58,101 nt of DNA from Bradyrhizobium sp. (GCF_028868675.1 NZ_JAGWUA010000004.1:1-58101); one strand, 5' to 3'. Numbered from the stretch's first letter, positions 17,126 through 27,513 are shown. The notes: generated by a model not told the origin, from the sequence alone. A program made the numbers and translations.

Positions 17126-17797
17126 ATGAACGCTCCTTCAACCCACCTCATCATTGCCGACGATCATCCCCTGTTCCGCGACGCGCTGCGGCAGGCGGTG
17201 GCCGGCGTTCTGAGCTCGGCCAGGATCGACGAGGCCGGCTCCTTCGAGGACCTGACCAAGCTGTTGGAACAGGACTCGGACGTCGACCTGATCCTGCTCG
17301 ATCTCTCGATGCCGGGCATCAGCGGGTTTTCCGGCCTGATCTATCTGCGCGCGCAATATCCCGCGATCCCGGTGGTGATCGTCTCCGCGAGCGACGACAA
17401 CGCCACGATTCGCCGCTCGCTCGATTTCGGCGCGTCGGGCTTCATTCCCAAGCGGTTCGGGGTCGATACGCTGCGCGACGCCATCCCGAAGGTGATGGAC
17501 GGCGATGTCTGGGTGCCGGCGGATGCCGACCTGTCGTCGGCGGCCGATCCGGACATGACGCGCCTGCGCGACCGTCTGGTGACGTTGACGCCGCAGCAGG
17601 TGCGGGTCCTGATGATGCTGTCGGAGGGACTGCTGAACAAGCAGATCGCCTATGAGCTCGGGGTCTCCGAGGCGACGATCAAGGCCCACGTCTCGGCCAT
17701 CCTGCAGAAGCTCGGGGTCGAGAGCCGGACGCAAGCCGTGATCGCCGCGGCCAAGATTGCCGGCAGCCAGTGGCGGCAGGGCACGCCGACGGGTTGA
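17126..17797 (+). CDS. NarL-family response regulator, CrbR/ErdR-like
   Basis: 223 residues. The receiver domain has LIIADDHPLFRDAL, the phospho-acceptor Asp in LILLDLSMPGISG and the conserved Lys in GFIPKRFG. The C-terminal LuxR-type DNA-binding domain has LTPQQVRVLMMLSEGLLNKQIAYELGVSEATIKAHV. The pairing with an SSS-domain hybrid kinase, tail-to-tail 86 bases away, is the arrangement type of CrbR/CrbS (ErdR/MxtR), known in gamma-proteobacteria for control of acetate use. That functional link is inference here; the two-component assignment itself is firm. Confidence 0.93.
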   Translation: MNAPSTHLIIADDHPLFRDALRQAVAGVLSSARIDEAGSFEDLTKLLEQDSDVDLILLDLSMPGISGFSGLIYLRAQYPAIPVVIVSASDDNATIRRSLDFGASGFIPKRFGVDTLRDAIPKVMDGDVWVPADADLSSAADPDMTRLRDRLVTLTPQQVRVLMMLSEGLLNKQIAYELGVSEATIKAHVSAILQKLGVESRTQAVIAAAKIAGSQWRQGTPTG

Positions 17798-17883
17798 CCG
17801 GGCGCAGCGGGCGGCGTTGCCGGCGCTCGCCTGCGCCTTTGCATGGGGTCGTTCTCGAAATCTTGCAGGGCGGCCGCGAGAGC

Positions 17884-20800
17884 CTATTCCGCCGCCACCA
17901 TCTGCTGGGTGCGCCATTGCCCGAGCAGGGCGCGCAGCGAGGCCGGCTTCACCGGCTTGTTCAGCACCGCGATCTTCTCCTCCCGCGCCGCGACCTGGAC
18001 CTGGGGGCTGCGGTCGGCCGTGATCAGGATCGCGGGGATGGCCTCGCCGAAGCGGCGGCGGATCTCGCGGATGGCGGCAATGCCGTTGCCGCGGTCGAGG
18101 TGATAGTCGACCAGCAGGCCGGTCACGGGCCGGCCGGCGGCCTCGATCGCGGGTATCGCCGTTTCGGGATCCGCGACCGCGATGACCTCGGCGTCCCATG
18201 CGCTGAGCAGCGTGCGCATGCCGTCGAGGATCGCCGCGTCGTTCTCGATGCAGACGATGAGGGCGCCCGAGATCGGCGTCCGCGACAGCGGCGTCGCGCT
18301 GGTCACCGCCGCGGTGTGGGTGACCGCCTTGGCGGTCGGCACCGTCACCGAGAACACCGATCCACCGCTCCCATTGGCGTCGATGGCGATGCCGTGATCG
18401 AGCACGCGCGCCAGCCGCTCGACGATCGACAGGCCGAGCCCGAGGCCGCGCGCGATCCGCGCGCCCTGCTCGAGGCGGTGGAATTCCTTGAATATCTCGC
18501 CGCGCTTGACCGCGGGAATGCCGACGCCGGTGTCGTAGACGCAGATTTGCAGGGACTGGCCGCGACGGCGGCAACCCACCAGCACACGCCCGCGCGGGGT
18601 ATATTTGATCGCGTTGGAGATCAGGTTCTGCAGCAGGCGGCGCAGCAGCAGGCGGTCCGACTGCACCGGCAGCGAGCAGGGCACGAAGGTGAGATTCAAT
18701 CCCTTGGCGCGCGCGATCGGGGCGAACTCGATCTCCAGCGACCGCATCAGGTCGCCCATCTTGAAGCTCGAGATCGAGGTGGTCATTGCGCCCGCATCCA
18801 GCCGCGAAATGTCCAGGAGCGCGCCGAGGATCTCCTCGATCGCCTGCAGCGATTCGTCGATGTTCTCGACCAGCCTGTTCTCCTCGCCGCCGGTCCTGCG
18901 CTCGACGAGGCTCGTGACGTAGAGCCGCGCCGCGTTGAGCGGCTGCAGGATGTCGTGGCTGGCGGCGGCGAGGAACCGGGTCTTGCTGATGCTGGCGTCC
19001 TCCGCCGTGCTCTTGGCGAGCGCGAGTTCGGAGTTCAGCCGGGTCAGCTCCTCGGTGCGGTCGCGGACGCGTTTTTCCAGCGTCGCGTTGGCGCGCTCCA
19101 GCGCCTCCGCGGCCTCGAAGGTCGGCGTGACGTCGGTGAAGGTGATGACGAAGCCCCCGCCGGGCATGCGGTTGGTGAGTACCTCGATCACCATGTGCCG
19201 GTCGGGCAGGCGCTCCAGATAGGGCTCGCTCTCGGTCGTGTAGGCGGCGAGCCGCCGCTCCAGCACTGCGTCGAATTCGGAGCCTTGCCCGGCTGCGTCT
19301 GTCTCGCCGCTGGTGCCCATGAACTCGAGGATCTCGCGCAACGGCGTGCCGAACTGGACCAGGTGAAGCGGCACGCCCAGGATGTCGCCGAACTGCCGGT
19401 TGGAGCAGATCAGCTGCAGCTCGGCGTCGAACACCGCGATGCCCTGGCGCACGTGATTGAGCGCGTTCTGCAGGATCTCGCGGTTGAAGTGCTGCGCTGC
19501 GTGGGAGTCGTCGAGCAGTTTCAGCGCCGCCCTCGCCGAAACCGTCCGTTTGCGCAGCAGGAGCGACATCACGAGGCGTGAGGATGCCGCGCCGATCGAC
19601 GAGGCGATCAGATGTTCGGCATGCTGCAGCAGCTCGAAATCCGCCGGCGCCGCCGGGTCGAGCCGCACATTGCGCCGCGTCATGAAGGCTTCGAAGGAGT
19701 GCCTGGCACGGTCGGGCCCGAGATATTGCGCCACCGTGCTCTGGATGTCCTGCACCGTGACGGTGGAGCGCCAGCGGCGGAAGCTCGGCGCGCTCGGGGC
19801 GAGGGTGTTGGGCACGAACAGATCGGCCTGCACGAGCTCGATCGAGCTCGGCTGCCGCGCCAGCGACAGCGCGACGTAGGTGAGGATGTTCAGCGCCAGC
19901 GACCAGGCGACGCCGTGCAGCAGCGGCGGCAGGTCGGCGCCGAACAGGGCCTGCGGCCTCAGCGCCTCGATGCCGAACGGCCCGTGCTGCAGCAGGAGAA
20001 TGCCCGACGTCGAGGAGTCCAGGAAGCTCGGCAGGAACAGCGTGTAGGCCCATACCGCGAAGCCGACCAGCATGCCGCCGATGGCGCCGCGCGCGGTGGC
20101 GCGCCGCCACAACAGGCCGCCGAAGAACGACGGCGCGAGCTGGGCGATCGCGGCGAACGACAACAGGCCGATCGCCGCGAGCTGGGCGTTGCCGAGCGCG
20201 CGATAGTAGAAATACGCCATCACCATGATGGCGAAGATCGCGAACCGCCGCGAGCGCAGGAGGAAGTCGCCGAAGTCCTTGCCGCCGGTGCGCCCCTCGG
20301 GGCGGCGCTTCAGCACCAGCGGCACCACGATGTCGTTGGAGACCATGATGGAGAGTGCAACGCATTCCACGATCACCATCGCGGTCGCCGCGGACAGGCC
20401 GCCCACGAAGATGGCGACGCTGAGCAGTTGGGCACCGCCCTCCATCGGCAGCGCCAGCACGTACATGTCGGGATCGACCGCGCCGAACGGGAAGGTGATG
20501 AGGCCCGCGAGCGCGATCGGGATCACGAACAGGTTGATCGCGACGAGGTAGAGCGGAAACAGCCAGCGCGCCCGGCCGACCTCGGCGTCGGACGAATTCT
20601 CCACCACGCTGACGTGGAACTGGCGCGGCAGCAGCATGATCGCGCAGAACGACAGCAGCGTCATGGTCAGGAAGTTGCCGATCGCGGGCGTGTAGTTGAT
20701 GGCGCGCACCGCTTCCGGCGTCTTCATGGCGCGCTCGACCAGTTCGTGCGGCGAGAACATCCAGAAGGTGACGAAGGCGCCCGCGGCGAGGAAGGCCACC

Positions 20801-21405
20801 AGCTTGATGATCGATTCAGTGGCAACCGCGAGCATCAGGCCGTGCTGGTGCTCGGTGGCGTCGGTCTGCCGCGTGCCAAACAGCACCGCGAAGGCGGCCA
20901 TCGCTAGCGTTACCATCAGCGCCATGTCACCGAGGATCGGGATGTGGGAGAAGGCCTGATCCTCGCTCAGGATGGTCTCGAGCGAGGAGGCGACCGCCTT
21001 GAGCTGGAGCGCGATGTAGGGCACCGAGCCGATGATCGCGATGAACGCAACCGTCGCCGCCACCGCCTGGCTCTTGCCGTAGCGGGCGCCGATGAAGTCG
21101 GCGATCGAGGTGATGTTCTGGGCCTTCGCAAGCTGGATCACCCGGCGCAGCACGCCGGTGCCGAGCCCGATCATCAGGACCGGGCCGATGTAGATGGCGA
21201 GAAAGTCGGTGGCGGTGCGGGTGGCGAAGCCGACCGAGCCGAAGAAGGTCCAGGACGTGCAGTAGATCGAGAGCGACAGCGGATAGATCAGGCCGGAGGC
21301 GCGGCCCGCCTCGGCCGGCGAACGGCGGTCGCCATGGCTCGCCACCAGGAACAGGAAGCCGATATAGCCGAAGGCGGCTGCGATCACGCCCCAGTCATGC
21401 AGCAT
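17884..21405 (-). CDS. Hybrid sensor kinase with sodium:solute symporter domain, CrbS/MxtR-like
   Basis: About 1173 residues from ATG 21405 (MLHDWGVIAAAFGYIGFLFL); the frame opens 11 codons earlier at 21438. Domains in order: an SLC5/SSS-type region of about 12-13 helices (to about residue 480, with SIYCTSWTFFGSVGFA and TSIADFIGARYGKS); a linker; a PAS-like domain (about 640-760, GIAVFDAELQLICSNRQF); a coiled coil; HisKA with FLAAASHDILQPLNAARLY (acceptor His about 817); HATPase_c with NLISNAIKYTPRG, DTGVGIP and GLGLGLSIVERL; and a C-terminal receiver (VTGLLVDYHLDRGNG). All catalytic boxes are intact. This architecture and the nearby NarL regulator match CrbS/MxtR. It may sense or transport a small carboxylate; that is inferred. 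Confidence 0.92.
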   Translation of the reverse strand: MLHDWGVIAAAFGYIGFLFLVASHGDRRSPAEAGRASGLIYPLSLSIYCTSWTFFGSVGFATRTATDFLAIYIGPVLMIGLGTGVLRRVIQLAKAQNITSIADFIGARYGKSQAVAATVAFIAIIGSVPYIALQLKAVASSLETILSEDQAFSHIPILGDMALMVTLAMAAFAVLFGTRQTDATEHQHGLMLAVATESIIKLVAFLAAGAFVTFWMFSPHELVERAMKTPEAVRAINYTPAIGNFLTMTLLSFCAIMLLPRQFHVSVVENSSDAEVGRARWLFPLYLVAINLFVIPIALAGLITFPFGAVDPDMYVLALPMEGGAQLLSVAIFVGGLSAATAMVIVECVALSIMVSNDIVVPLVLKRRPEGRTGGKDFGDFLLRSRRFAIFAIMVMAYFYYRALGNAQLAAIGLLSFAAIAQLAPSFFGGLLWRRATARGAIGGMLVGFAVWAYTLFLPSFLDSSTSGILLLQHGPFGIEALRPQALFGADLPPLLHGVAWSLALNILTYVALSLARQPSSIELVQADLFVPNTLAPSAPSFRRWRSTVTVQDIQSTVAQYLGPDRARHSFEAFMTRRNVRLDPAAPADFELLQHAEHLIASSIGAASSRLVMSLLLRKRTVSARAALKLLDDSHAAQHFNREILQNALNHVRQGIAVFDAELQLICSNRQFGDILGVPLHLVQFGTPLREILEFMGTSGETDAAGQGSEFDAVLERRLAAYTTESEPYLERLPDRHMVIEVLTNRMPGGGFVITFTDVTPTFEAAEALERANATLEKRVRDRTEELTRLNSELALAKSTAEDASISKTRFLAAASHDILQPLNAARLYVTSLVERRTGGEENRLVENIDESLQAIEEILGALLDISRLDAGAMTTSISSFKMGDLMRSLEIEFAPIARAKGLNLTFVPCSLPVQSDRLLLRRLLQNLISNAIKYTPRGRVLVGCRRRGQSLQICVYDTGVGIPAVKRGEIFKEFHRLEQGARIARGLGLGLSIVERLARVLDHGIAIDANGSGGSVFSVTVPTAKAVTHTAAVTSATPLSRTPISGALIVCIENDAAILDGMRTLLSAWDAEVIAVADPETAIPAIEAAGRPVTGLLVDYHLDRGNGIAAIREIRRRFGEAIPAILITADRSPQVQVAAREEKIAVLNKPVKPASLRALLGQWRTQQMVAAE

Positions 21406-21587
21406 GGGCTGACGGGCTCTCCCTTGGGCCGCGGGCATTTCCGCGCCGGTCTCATTTTCGAACGCAAATTTAGCGCGTCGGGCTGCGGGAGGCGACAGCG
21501 AAATGGCCCGGAAGGTTCCGATCCGGGATCGTCGTTAAGCCACGGGGCGAAGCTTGCCCTCCAGGGGAGGGCGAAAACGAGGCCGCG

Positions 21588-22817
21588 TTACTCCGCCGCC
21601 AGCGACTTCTGGCGCAGCGGCAGGCCGAGCCGGTCCCAGACCTGCAGCAACGCTTCGGCGAGCTGATCGATCAGGCCGTCGTCATGATAGGGCGAGGGCG
21701 TGATGCGCAGCCGCTCGGTGCCTTTGGGCACGGTCGGATAGTTGATCGGCTGGATGTAGATGCCGAACTCCTCGAGCAGCATGTCGGAGGCCTGCTTGCA
21801 CTTCTCGGCATCGCCGATGAACAGCGGCACGATGTGGGTGTCGCTCGACATCACCGGCAGTCCCGCGGCGTTGAGGATCGCCTTGACGCGGGCGGCGCGG
21901 TCCTGGTGGCGCTCGCGTTCCCAGTTCGAGGTCTTCAGGTGCTTGATCGCGGCGGTCGCCGCCGAGCAGATCGCCGGCGGCAGCGCGGTGGTGAAGATGA
22001 AGCCGGGCGCATAGGAGCGCACGGCGTCGATGATCTGGCCGCTGGCCGCGATGTAGCCGCCGAGGCAGCCGAAGGCCTTCGCCAGCGTGCCCTCGAGAAT
22101 GTCGATGCGATGCATGACGCCGTCACGCTCGGCGATGCCGCCGCCGCGCGGGCCGTACATGCCGACCGCATGGACTTCGTCGACATAGGTCATCGCACCG
22201 TATTTTTCGGCGAGGTCGCAAATCCTGGCGAGCGGCGCCACGTCGCCGTCCATCGAATAGAGGCTCTCGCAGGCGATCAGCTTCGGCCGGTTGGGGCCGG
22301 CAGCCTTCAGAAGCTCCTCCAGATGCGCCACGTCGTTGTGGCGGAACACGATCCGCTCGCAGCCGGACTGCCGGATGCCCTCGATCATGGAATTGTGGTT
22401 GAGCTCGTCCGACAGGATCAGGCAGTTCGGGATGAGCTTCGCGATGGTCGCGATGCCGGTCTGGTTGGAGACGTAGCCCGAGGTGAAGAGAAGAGCGGCT
22501 TCCTTGCCGTGGAGGTCGGCGAGCTCGGCCTCGAGTTGCACCAGCGGATGATGGGTGCCGGCGATGTTGCGCGTTCCCCCCGCGCCGGTACCGACCCGGG
22601 TCGCCGTCTCGACCATGGCGCCGATCACCTTGGGGTGCTGGCCCATGCCGAGATAGTCGTTGGAGCACCAGATCACGACGTCGCGCTTGCCCTTCGGCGA
22701 GTGCCAGACGGCGTGCGGGAAGCGGCCGGCGGTCCGCTCCAGGTCGGCGAACACGCGATAGCGCCGCTCGGCGTGGAGGCGCTCGAGGGCGGAGCTGAAA
22801 TACTGATTGTAATCCAT
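21588..22817 (-). CDS. hemA: 5-aminolevulinate synthase
   Basis: A 409-residue PLP enzyme that condenses glycine and succinyl-CoA to 5-aminolevulinate, the first step of heme synthesis by the C4 route used in alphaproteobacteria. The PLP lysine is Lys247 in EGTLAKAFG. Also seen are the glycine-rich [15 protein letters not shown], the cofactor Asp and His in [15 protein letters not shown], and the N-terminal [14 protein letters not shown]. Length and motifs are typical. A perfect FixK/FNR box lies 168 bases upstream, consistent with oxygen control of hemA, which I recall being reported in B. japonicum. Heme made here would feed the aa3 oxidase and Irr. Confidence 0.97.
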   Translation of the reverse strand: MDYNQYFSSALERLHAERRYRVFADLERTAGRFPHAVWHSPKGKRDVVIWCSNDYLGMGQHPKVIGAMVETATRVGTGAGGTRNIAGTHHPLVQLEAELADLHGKEAALLFTSGYVSNQTGIATIAKLIPNCLILSDELNHNSMIEGIRQSGCERIVFRHNDVAHLEELLKAAGPNRPKLIACESLYSMDGDVAPLARICDLAEKYGAMTYVDEVHAVGMYGPRGGGIAERDGVMHRIDILEGTLAKAFGCLGGYIAASGQIIDAVRSYAPGFIFTTALPPAICSAATAAIKHLKTSNWERERHQDRAARVKAILNAAGLPVMSSDTHIVPLFIGDAEKCKQASDMLLEEFGIYIQPINYPTVPKGTERLRITPSPYHDDGLIDQLAEALLQVWDRLGLPLRQKSLAAE

Positions 22818-22984
22818 TGCTTAGACCTGGAACCGGCTGGAGCCTCGGATGTCGCCTCGGGGGCCGTCTTGAGCATTCCCGCGGGCGTCGGCGTGGACCT
22901 TTCTAGAGCCTTTCCAACTCCGATGTCGAGCCGGAAACCTCCGTCAAACCGAACGTAGCCTATCCTCCGGAACCGGCCCCAGGC

Positions 22985-22998
22985 TTGATCGGCATCAA
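22985..22998 (-). promoter_or_regulatory. FixK/FNR-type box upstream of hemA
   Basis: TTGATCGGCATCAA is a perfect TTGAT-N4-ATCAA dyad. The only gene it can serve is hemA, since the MBL gene on the other side ends here. A class II position (centre near -41.5) would put the start near 22950 and leave a leader of about 130 bases. Confidence 0.75.
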
Positions 22999-23025
22999 TG
23001 AGCCCAAAGGAAATGGGCCGGGCGT

Positions 23026-24087
23026 TCAGGTGGTCCTGAACCGCAGCACGCCGTCGACGAGCTCCGAGGTCAGGCGTCCCTCCACCAGCATGTAGTTGAC
23101 ATGGGCGATCAATTCGCCGGCGGCAAAGCCCATCTGGTGGGGATCGAGCACGTGCTTGTGGAACACCACCGGCACGAGCTGGGCCGAGGTCTGCGGCACG
23201 TCGCGCGCGGCTTCGGCGATCAGCCGGCAGCGCTCCTCGTGGTGGTCGGCGAGCTGCTTGATTCGGGTCTTGAGGCCGTAGAACGGCACGCCGTGGCCAG
23301 GCAGCACCAGCACGTCATAGGGCAGCGTCGTGGTGAGGCTCGCGAGCGAGGCGAGATATTCGCCGAGCGAGTTCTGCTCGGGCTCGACCGCCCACACGCT
23401 GACATTGGGCGAAATCTTGCTCAGCACCTGGTCGGCGGACAGGAACAGCTTGTCGTCCGCGCAATACAGCATCACCTGGTCGAGCGCGTGGCCGCCGCCG
23501 GTGATCACCTTGAAGCGGCGCGTGCCGATCACGACGTCGTCGCCGTGCGAGACACGGTAATAGGACGGCGGCAACACCGACACCCGCTTCAGATAGTCCT
23601 GGCCGCGACCGAGCAGTTTTTCGGTCAGCGATTCGTCCATGCCGTGGCGGCGGAAGAACAGCCGCTGTGCGTTGCGGCGCTCCTCGGTGCCGCGATTCTG
23701 GTGATAGACCGACTGCAGGTATTCGACCTGCGACATCTGCAGCGGGCAGCGGAAGCGCTCGGTGATCCAGCCCGCGAGCCCGACGTGATCGGGGTGGGAA
23801 TGGGTGACGATCAGGCGCGAAAGATGGACACCCTTGAGCGGGCCTTCGAACAGCCTGGTCCAGGCCTCGATCGTCTCTTCATTGCCGAAGCCGGAATCCA
23901 CCATCGCCCAGCCGTCGCCGTCGGCGAGCAGGTAGATGTTCACGTGGTTGAGGCGGAACGGCAGCTTGAGCCTCACCCACAACACGCCGGGCCGCACCTC
24001 CACGACCTCGTCCGGGCCGGGGTGCTGTTCCCAGGGGTAGCGCAAGGCCTCTGCGGAGGACTGCACGGTATCGGTTTTCGAATGCAT
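23026..24087 (-). CDS. Metallo-beta-lactamase fold hydrolase
   Basis: 353 residues with the MBL metal motif H96-S-H98-P-D100-H101 (LIVTHSHPDHVGLAG), a second region VITGGGHALDQVMLYC, and the later metal ligands in LSADQVLSKISP and VLPGHGVPF. The C-terminal extension (about residues 270-350) is helical and resembles the LACTB2/glyoxalase-II-like subgroup with a winged-helix tail. The substrate is unknown; thioester or phosphodiester hydrolysis is usual in this fold. It lies downstream of the hemA promoter on the same strand, separated by the FixK box, and is not in the hemA operon. Confidence 0.9.
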   Translation of the reverse strand: MHSKTDTVQSSAEALRYPWEQHPGPDEVVEVRPGVLWVRLKLPFRLNHVNIYLLADGDGWAMVDSGFGNEETIEAWTRLFEGPLKGVHLSRLIVTHSHPDHVGLAGWITERFRCPLQMSQVEYLQSVYHQNRGTEERRNAQRLFFRRHGMDESLTEKLLGRGQDYLKRVSVLPPSYYRVSHGDDVVIGTRRFKVITGGGHALDQVMLYCADDKLFLSADQVLSKISPNVSVWAVEPEQNSLGEYLASLASLTTTLPYDVLVLPGHGVPFYGLKTRIKQLADHHEERCRLIAEAARDVPQTSAQLVPVVFHKHVLDPHQMGFAAGELIAHVNYMLVEGRLTSELVDGVLRFRTT

Positions 24088-24156
24088 GCGTATCCGCTTA
24101 ACCCTGCCGGGGGCGCAATGCCAGCCGAAAAACCGGCCGAGACGGCCTCCGCATAC

Positions 24157-24252
24157 CCGTCATTCCGGGGCGCGCAAAGCGCGAACCCGGAATCTGGAGA
24201 TGCGGGCGCGAGATTCCGGGTTCGGCACTCCCGCGCCGCGCCGGAATGACGG
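24157..24252. repeat. 96-bp palindromic intergenic repeat
   Basis: Terminal inverted repeats CCGTCATTCCGG (24157-24168) and CCGGAATGACGG (24241-24252) bound an element with a nested inner pair (AACCCGGAATCT against AGATTCCGGGTT). This is the layout of the dispersed palindromic repeats seen across Bradyrhizobium and Rhodopseudomonas. It sits between the MBL and MCP genes and may fold as a cruciform or an RNA hairpin. Confidence 0.85.
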
Positions 24253-24260
24253 TGGAAGCC

Positions 24261-26408
24261 TTACGCCGCGCGGATGTTGGTGAGGAAGGCGTCGATTTCC
24301 GAACGCAACACGTCCGCCTCGCGGCGCAGCGCGTCGGAGGCGGTCAGCACCTCGGTCGCCGCGGCGCCTGCTTCCGCCGACGCGGTGGAGACGCCGACGA
24401 TGTTGCTGGAGACCTCGCTTGTGCCGCCGGCGGCGTGCTGGATGTTGCGGGCGATCTCGCGCGTCGCCGCTCCCTGCTCCTCGATGGCGGCCGCGATCGC
24501 CGTGGTGACGTCGTTGATCTCGCCGATGGTCTGGCCGATGCCCCGGATGGCGCCGACTGCCGACGTCGTCACCTGCTGCATGCTGGCAATCTGGGTACGG
24601 ATTTCTTCGGTCGCCTTCGCGGTCTGGCTCGCGAGGCTCTTCACCTCGGAGGCGACCACCGCGAAGCCGCGACCGGCTTCGCCCGCCCGCGCCGCCTCGA
24701 TGGTGGCGTTGAGGGCGAGTAAATTGGTCTGCGAGGCGATGGTCTGGATCAGATCGACCACCACGCTGATGCGGCTGGCGCCGTCGGCCAGGCCCTGCAC
24801 GGTGGCGTCGGTCGCACCGGCTTCGTTCACCGCCTTGCGCGCGATTTCCGCCGAGGTGACCACCTGGCGGCTGATCTCGGCGATCGAGGACGACAATTGC
24901 TCGGTGCCGGCCGACACCGTCTGGACGTTGACCGAGGTCTCCTCGGCGGCCGAGGCGACCGCGTTCACCAGCGCGTTGGACTGGTCGGCCGTCGATGACA
25001 TGCTTTGTGCCGTGCCCTGCATCGAATTGGCCGATTGCGCGAGACCGTCGAGCGCGATGCGCACCGTGCCTTCGAATTCGGCGATCTGCGCTTCCATGCG
25101 CGCGGCGCGCTCCGCCTTGGCGATGCGGTCCTTGTCCTGCTCGCCCGAAAGCGCCCGGGCGTTGATCATGCTCTCGCGGAACACCTGCAGCGTCTCGGCC
25201 ATCGCCGAGATCTCGTCATTGTGGTGGCGCGAGCGATAGATCTCGGTTTCGAGGTCGCCGTTCGAGAGCATCTGCATCGATTGCTGCAGGGCGTGGATGC
25301 GGCGCAGGATGTTGCGGCCGACATAGAGCCAGACGAACAGCGCCGAGCCGACCAGCATCAGCGCGCCCAGCGCCAGCATGCCCATGGTGGCGAGCGAAAT
25401 CTCCTTGCGCGCCTGGAAGGTGGAATCGTTGGTCTCCTTCTGCACGCCATCGACCAGTTGCTGGACGCTGATTCCGAGGCCGACGTTGAGCTTGCGCGTC
25501 TCGTCCAGGACGGTCTGGCCGTAGTCGATCGAGTCGAGCTCCTTCTGGCGGATCTTGAACACGCCGGTCTTGCCCTCGCCGAACGTCAGCAGCTTCTGGA
25601 CGCCGTTCCTCATCGCGCTGACGGCGGGGTTGTCGGGCAGATCCTCCAGGCTCGACTTGACGCGCTCCCGGCTCGCCTTGAACTCCTTCTCGATCGCCTC
25701 GAGCGTGTCGCTCGAATTGGCCGACAGCGCCGCCATCAGGTCGGCGGCCATCAGATTGCCGTTGGCGAGCACCGTGCTGATCTGACCGACCGAGCGCGCC
25801 GCGGCGGTGGCGTCGTCGGCCGACACTTCGGCCGAGCCAAGGATCGCATTCAGCCGGGTCTGCGCGTCGAGCATCGCCGGATTGGCGGCGCCCACGAAGG
25901 CGAGCTGCGCCTTGCGCAGCGCGTCGTACTGCTTCTCGTGCATGGCGGCGGCATCGAGCCGCTCCTTCGCCGCCGACACCAGGCTCTGGGTGGCTTCGTC
26001 GATGCTCTTGACGGTCTCGCCGAGTGCGTTGGCGGTGGTCTTGTCGGCGCCGAGTTCGATGATCTCGCCGAGCTTGGCCATGGCCAGTTGCTGGATCTCC
26101 TTCACCTTCTTGGTGCGTTCGGTGAGCAGATCGTCGTTCGGCGAGGCCAGCAGGCCGGGACCCTGCGCGGCGAGCGTCGCGCTCTGCGAGGAAAGCTGCA
26201 GGCTTGCGGAGAGCCGCGGGATGTCGCGGCCGCTCAAATCCATCATGGTGTTGCCGAGATGGTCGAAGACGAAGCCGGCGCCGGCGCTGATCACGAGGCC
26301 CATGCCGGCGATCACCGCAAAGGCTGCGAACAGGCTGCCCCTGATGCCCCATTTCGGCAACGAGAGCCGAGGAAGGCTGAATTTGCCCATGCTCAAGCGG
26401 AACGCCAT
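24261..26408 (-). CDS. Methyl-accepting chemotaxis protein
   Basis: About 715 residues. Transmembrane helix 1 lies near residues 22-45, followed by a periplasmic helical sensor domain of about 300 residues, a second helix (about [23 protein letters not shown]), a HAMP domain ([20 protein letters not shown]), and a long cytoplasmic signalling domain. The hairpin tip is seen in [20 protein letters not shown], followed by [14 protein letters not shown]. The C-terminus ([14 protein letters not shown]) is typical of rhizobial MCPs and has no CheR-docking pentapeptide. The start ATG at 26408 was chosen because GGGGG lies eight bases upstream; ATG 26414 has too short a spacer. The ligand is unknown. 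Confidence 0.93.
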   Translation of the reverse strand: MAFRLSMGKFSLPRLSLPKWGIRGSLFAAFAVIAGMGLVISAGAGFVFDHLGNTMMDLSGRDIPRLSASLQLSSQSATLAAQGPGLLASPNDDLLTERTKKVKEIQQLAMAKLGEIIELGADKTTANALGETVKSIDEATQSLVSAAKERLDAAAMHEKQYDALRKAQLAFVGAANPAMLDAQTRLNAILGSAEVSADDATAAARSVGQISTVLANGNLMAADLMAALSANSSDTLEAIEKEFKASRERVKSSLEDLPDNPAVSAMRNGVQKLLTFGEGKTGVFKIRQKELDSIDYGQTVLDETRKLNVGLGISVQQLVDGVQKETNDSTFQARKEISLATMGMLALGALMLVGSALFVWLYVGRNILRRIHALQQSMQMLSNGDLETEIYRSRHHNDEISAMAETLQVFRESMINARALSGEQDKDRIAKAERAARMEAQIAEFEGTVRIALDGLAQSANSMQGTAQSMSSTADQSNALVNAVASAAEETSVNVQTVSAGTEQLSSSIAEISRQVVTSAEIARKAVNEAGATDATVQGLADGASRISVVVDLIQTIASQTNLLALNATIEAARAGEAGRGFAVVASEVKSLASQTAKATEEIRTQIASMQQVTTSAVGAIRGIGQTIGEINDVTTAIAAAIEEQGAATREIARNIQHAAGGTSEVSSNIVGVSTASAEAGAAATEVLTASDALRREADVLRSEIDAFLTNIRAA

Positions 26409-26519
26409 TTCCATTTCCCCCACGCCACCATTCTTGATTGCGCGCGGAGTATCGCGGCGGTCAGTTAAAAAATCGCAAGTTGCGCAATCGTTTGTCGGAT
26501 TTCCATACGGCAAAAAAAG

Positions 26520-26545
26520 AAGGACCGGCGCAACCGCCGGCCCTT
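26520..26545 (-). terminator. Terminator of the outer-membrane protein gene
   Basis: Arms AAGGACCGGCG (26520-26530) and CGCCGGCCCTT (26535-26545) pair with one G-U-like mismatch around CAAC. On the minus strand the stem is followed by CTTTTTTTG. It ends the porin-like gene before the MCP. Confidence 0.85.
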
Positions 26546-26570
26546 CGTGAAAGGGAAGTCTGGTTACCGA

Positions 26571-27296
26571 TCAGTAGCGCGCCGCGACCGGGCCGCCCCA
26601 GTTGAAGCGGTAGTTGACCCCGGCCTTCAGCGTGTGATCGTCGGTGGTGAAGTTGCCGGCCGGCACCATGGCGGCGGGCGCGGTGAAGTGGGCGTCGCCG
26701 AAATTATAGTACTGGTATTCGGCCTTGGCCGACCAGTTCGGGGCGAACATGTATTCGACGCCGGCACCGACCGTGTAGCCGTTGCTATGGTCGCCGGAAA
26801 TCGCGAAGGCGACCGGTACGCCGCCGAGCGTTACCCTCTCGTTGTTGTCCGAATAGGCGTAGCCGCCCTTCACATAGACCAGGCCCGGACCCCAGGTGTA
26901 GCCGACGCGGCCGGTGATCGAGCCGAGCCCGCGCTGGTCGTTGGCGTAGGCGTAGCCGCCGGGAAACACCGCGCCGACGTTACCGGACAGCCAGCTATAC
27001 TGGCCTTCGACGCCGACCACCCAGTTCGGGTTGAATTGCCAGTCCGCGCCGGCCTGCAGGCCGCCGAGGAAGCGGCCGTTGGCGTTGTTGCCCGTGGTCA
27101 GGCCGCTGAAATTGCTGTCGCTGGAGAACGCGCCGCCGAGATGCGCACCGAGATAGAAGCCGGTCCAGTTGTAGATCGGCGCAGCATAGGCGGGCGCCTG
27201 CTTGTAGTAGTTGCGGGCGCCGAGGTCGGCGCCGATGGCCGGCGCGGCCGCGCCCAGCGCGAGCAGCGCCACGGTGGCGAACAGGATCTTCTTCAT
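26571..27296 (-). CDS. Outer-membrane beta-barrel protein, Omp25/RopB-like
   Basis: 241 residues from ATG 27296 (MKKILFATVALLALGAAAPAIGA, a clear signal peptide). The mature protein starts ADLGARNYYKQAPAYAAPIYNWTGFYLGAHLGGAF, the standard entry to the Omp25/Omp31 family, and alternating hydrophobic/polar strands fit an eight-stranded barrel. The last strand is VNYRFNWGGPVAARY, ending in Tyr as expected for BAM recognition. Such proteins are abundant in Rhizobiales and support envelope stability; pore activity is uncertain. The strong terminator and isolated position suggest a single-gene unit. Confidence 0.93.
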   Translation of the reverse strand: MKKILFATVALLALGAAAPAIGADLGARNYYKQAPAYAAPIYNWTGFYLGAHLGGAFSSDSNFSGLTTGNNANGRFLGGLQAGADWQFNPNWVVGVEGQYSWLSGNVGAVFPGGYAYANDQRGLGSITGRVGYTWGPGLVYVKGGYAYSDNNERVTLGGVPVAFAISGDHSNGYTVGAGVEYMFAPNWSAKAEYQYYNFGDAHFTAPAAMVPAGNFTTDDHTLKAGVNYRFNWGGPVAARY

Positions 27297-27513
27297 GGTC
27301 TTTACTCCAACACTCAAAACCCGGCAGGCGCCGATCGGGCGCCTTCGTCGGTTACGCAGATAGCGATCATTCGACTAAAATGCTGTCACTTGCGCGGCAC
27401 AGCCGCGCGCAACCCGACGTATTGGCCGGCAATCGTCGTCTGTGCCTAACGGGAGCTTAAGAAAGGCTGAAGCAAGCGTTAATTTCACGGCCCCTGCAGG
27501 CGCCATGCCGTCG

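Noticed and set aside
17138..20365. A 1075-codon minus-strand frame overlapping the CrbS-like kinase and CrbR-like regulator
   Set aside because: It is another frame of the real kinase gene and antisense to the regulator; its product is Arg/Ala-rich with no domain.
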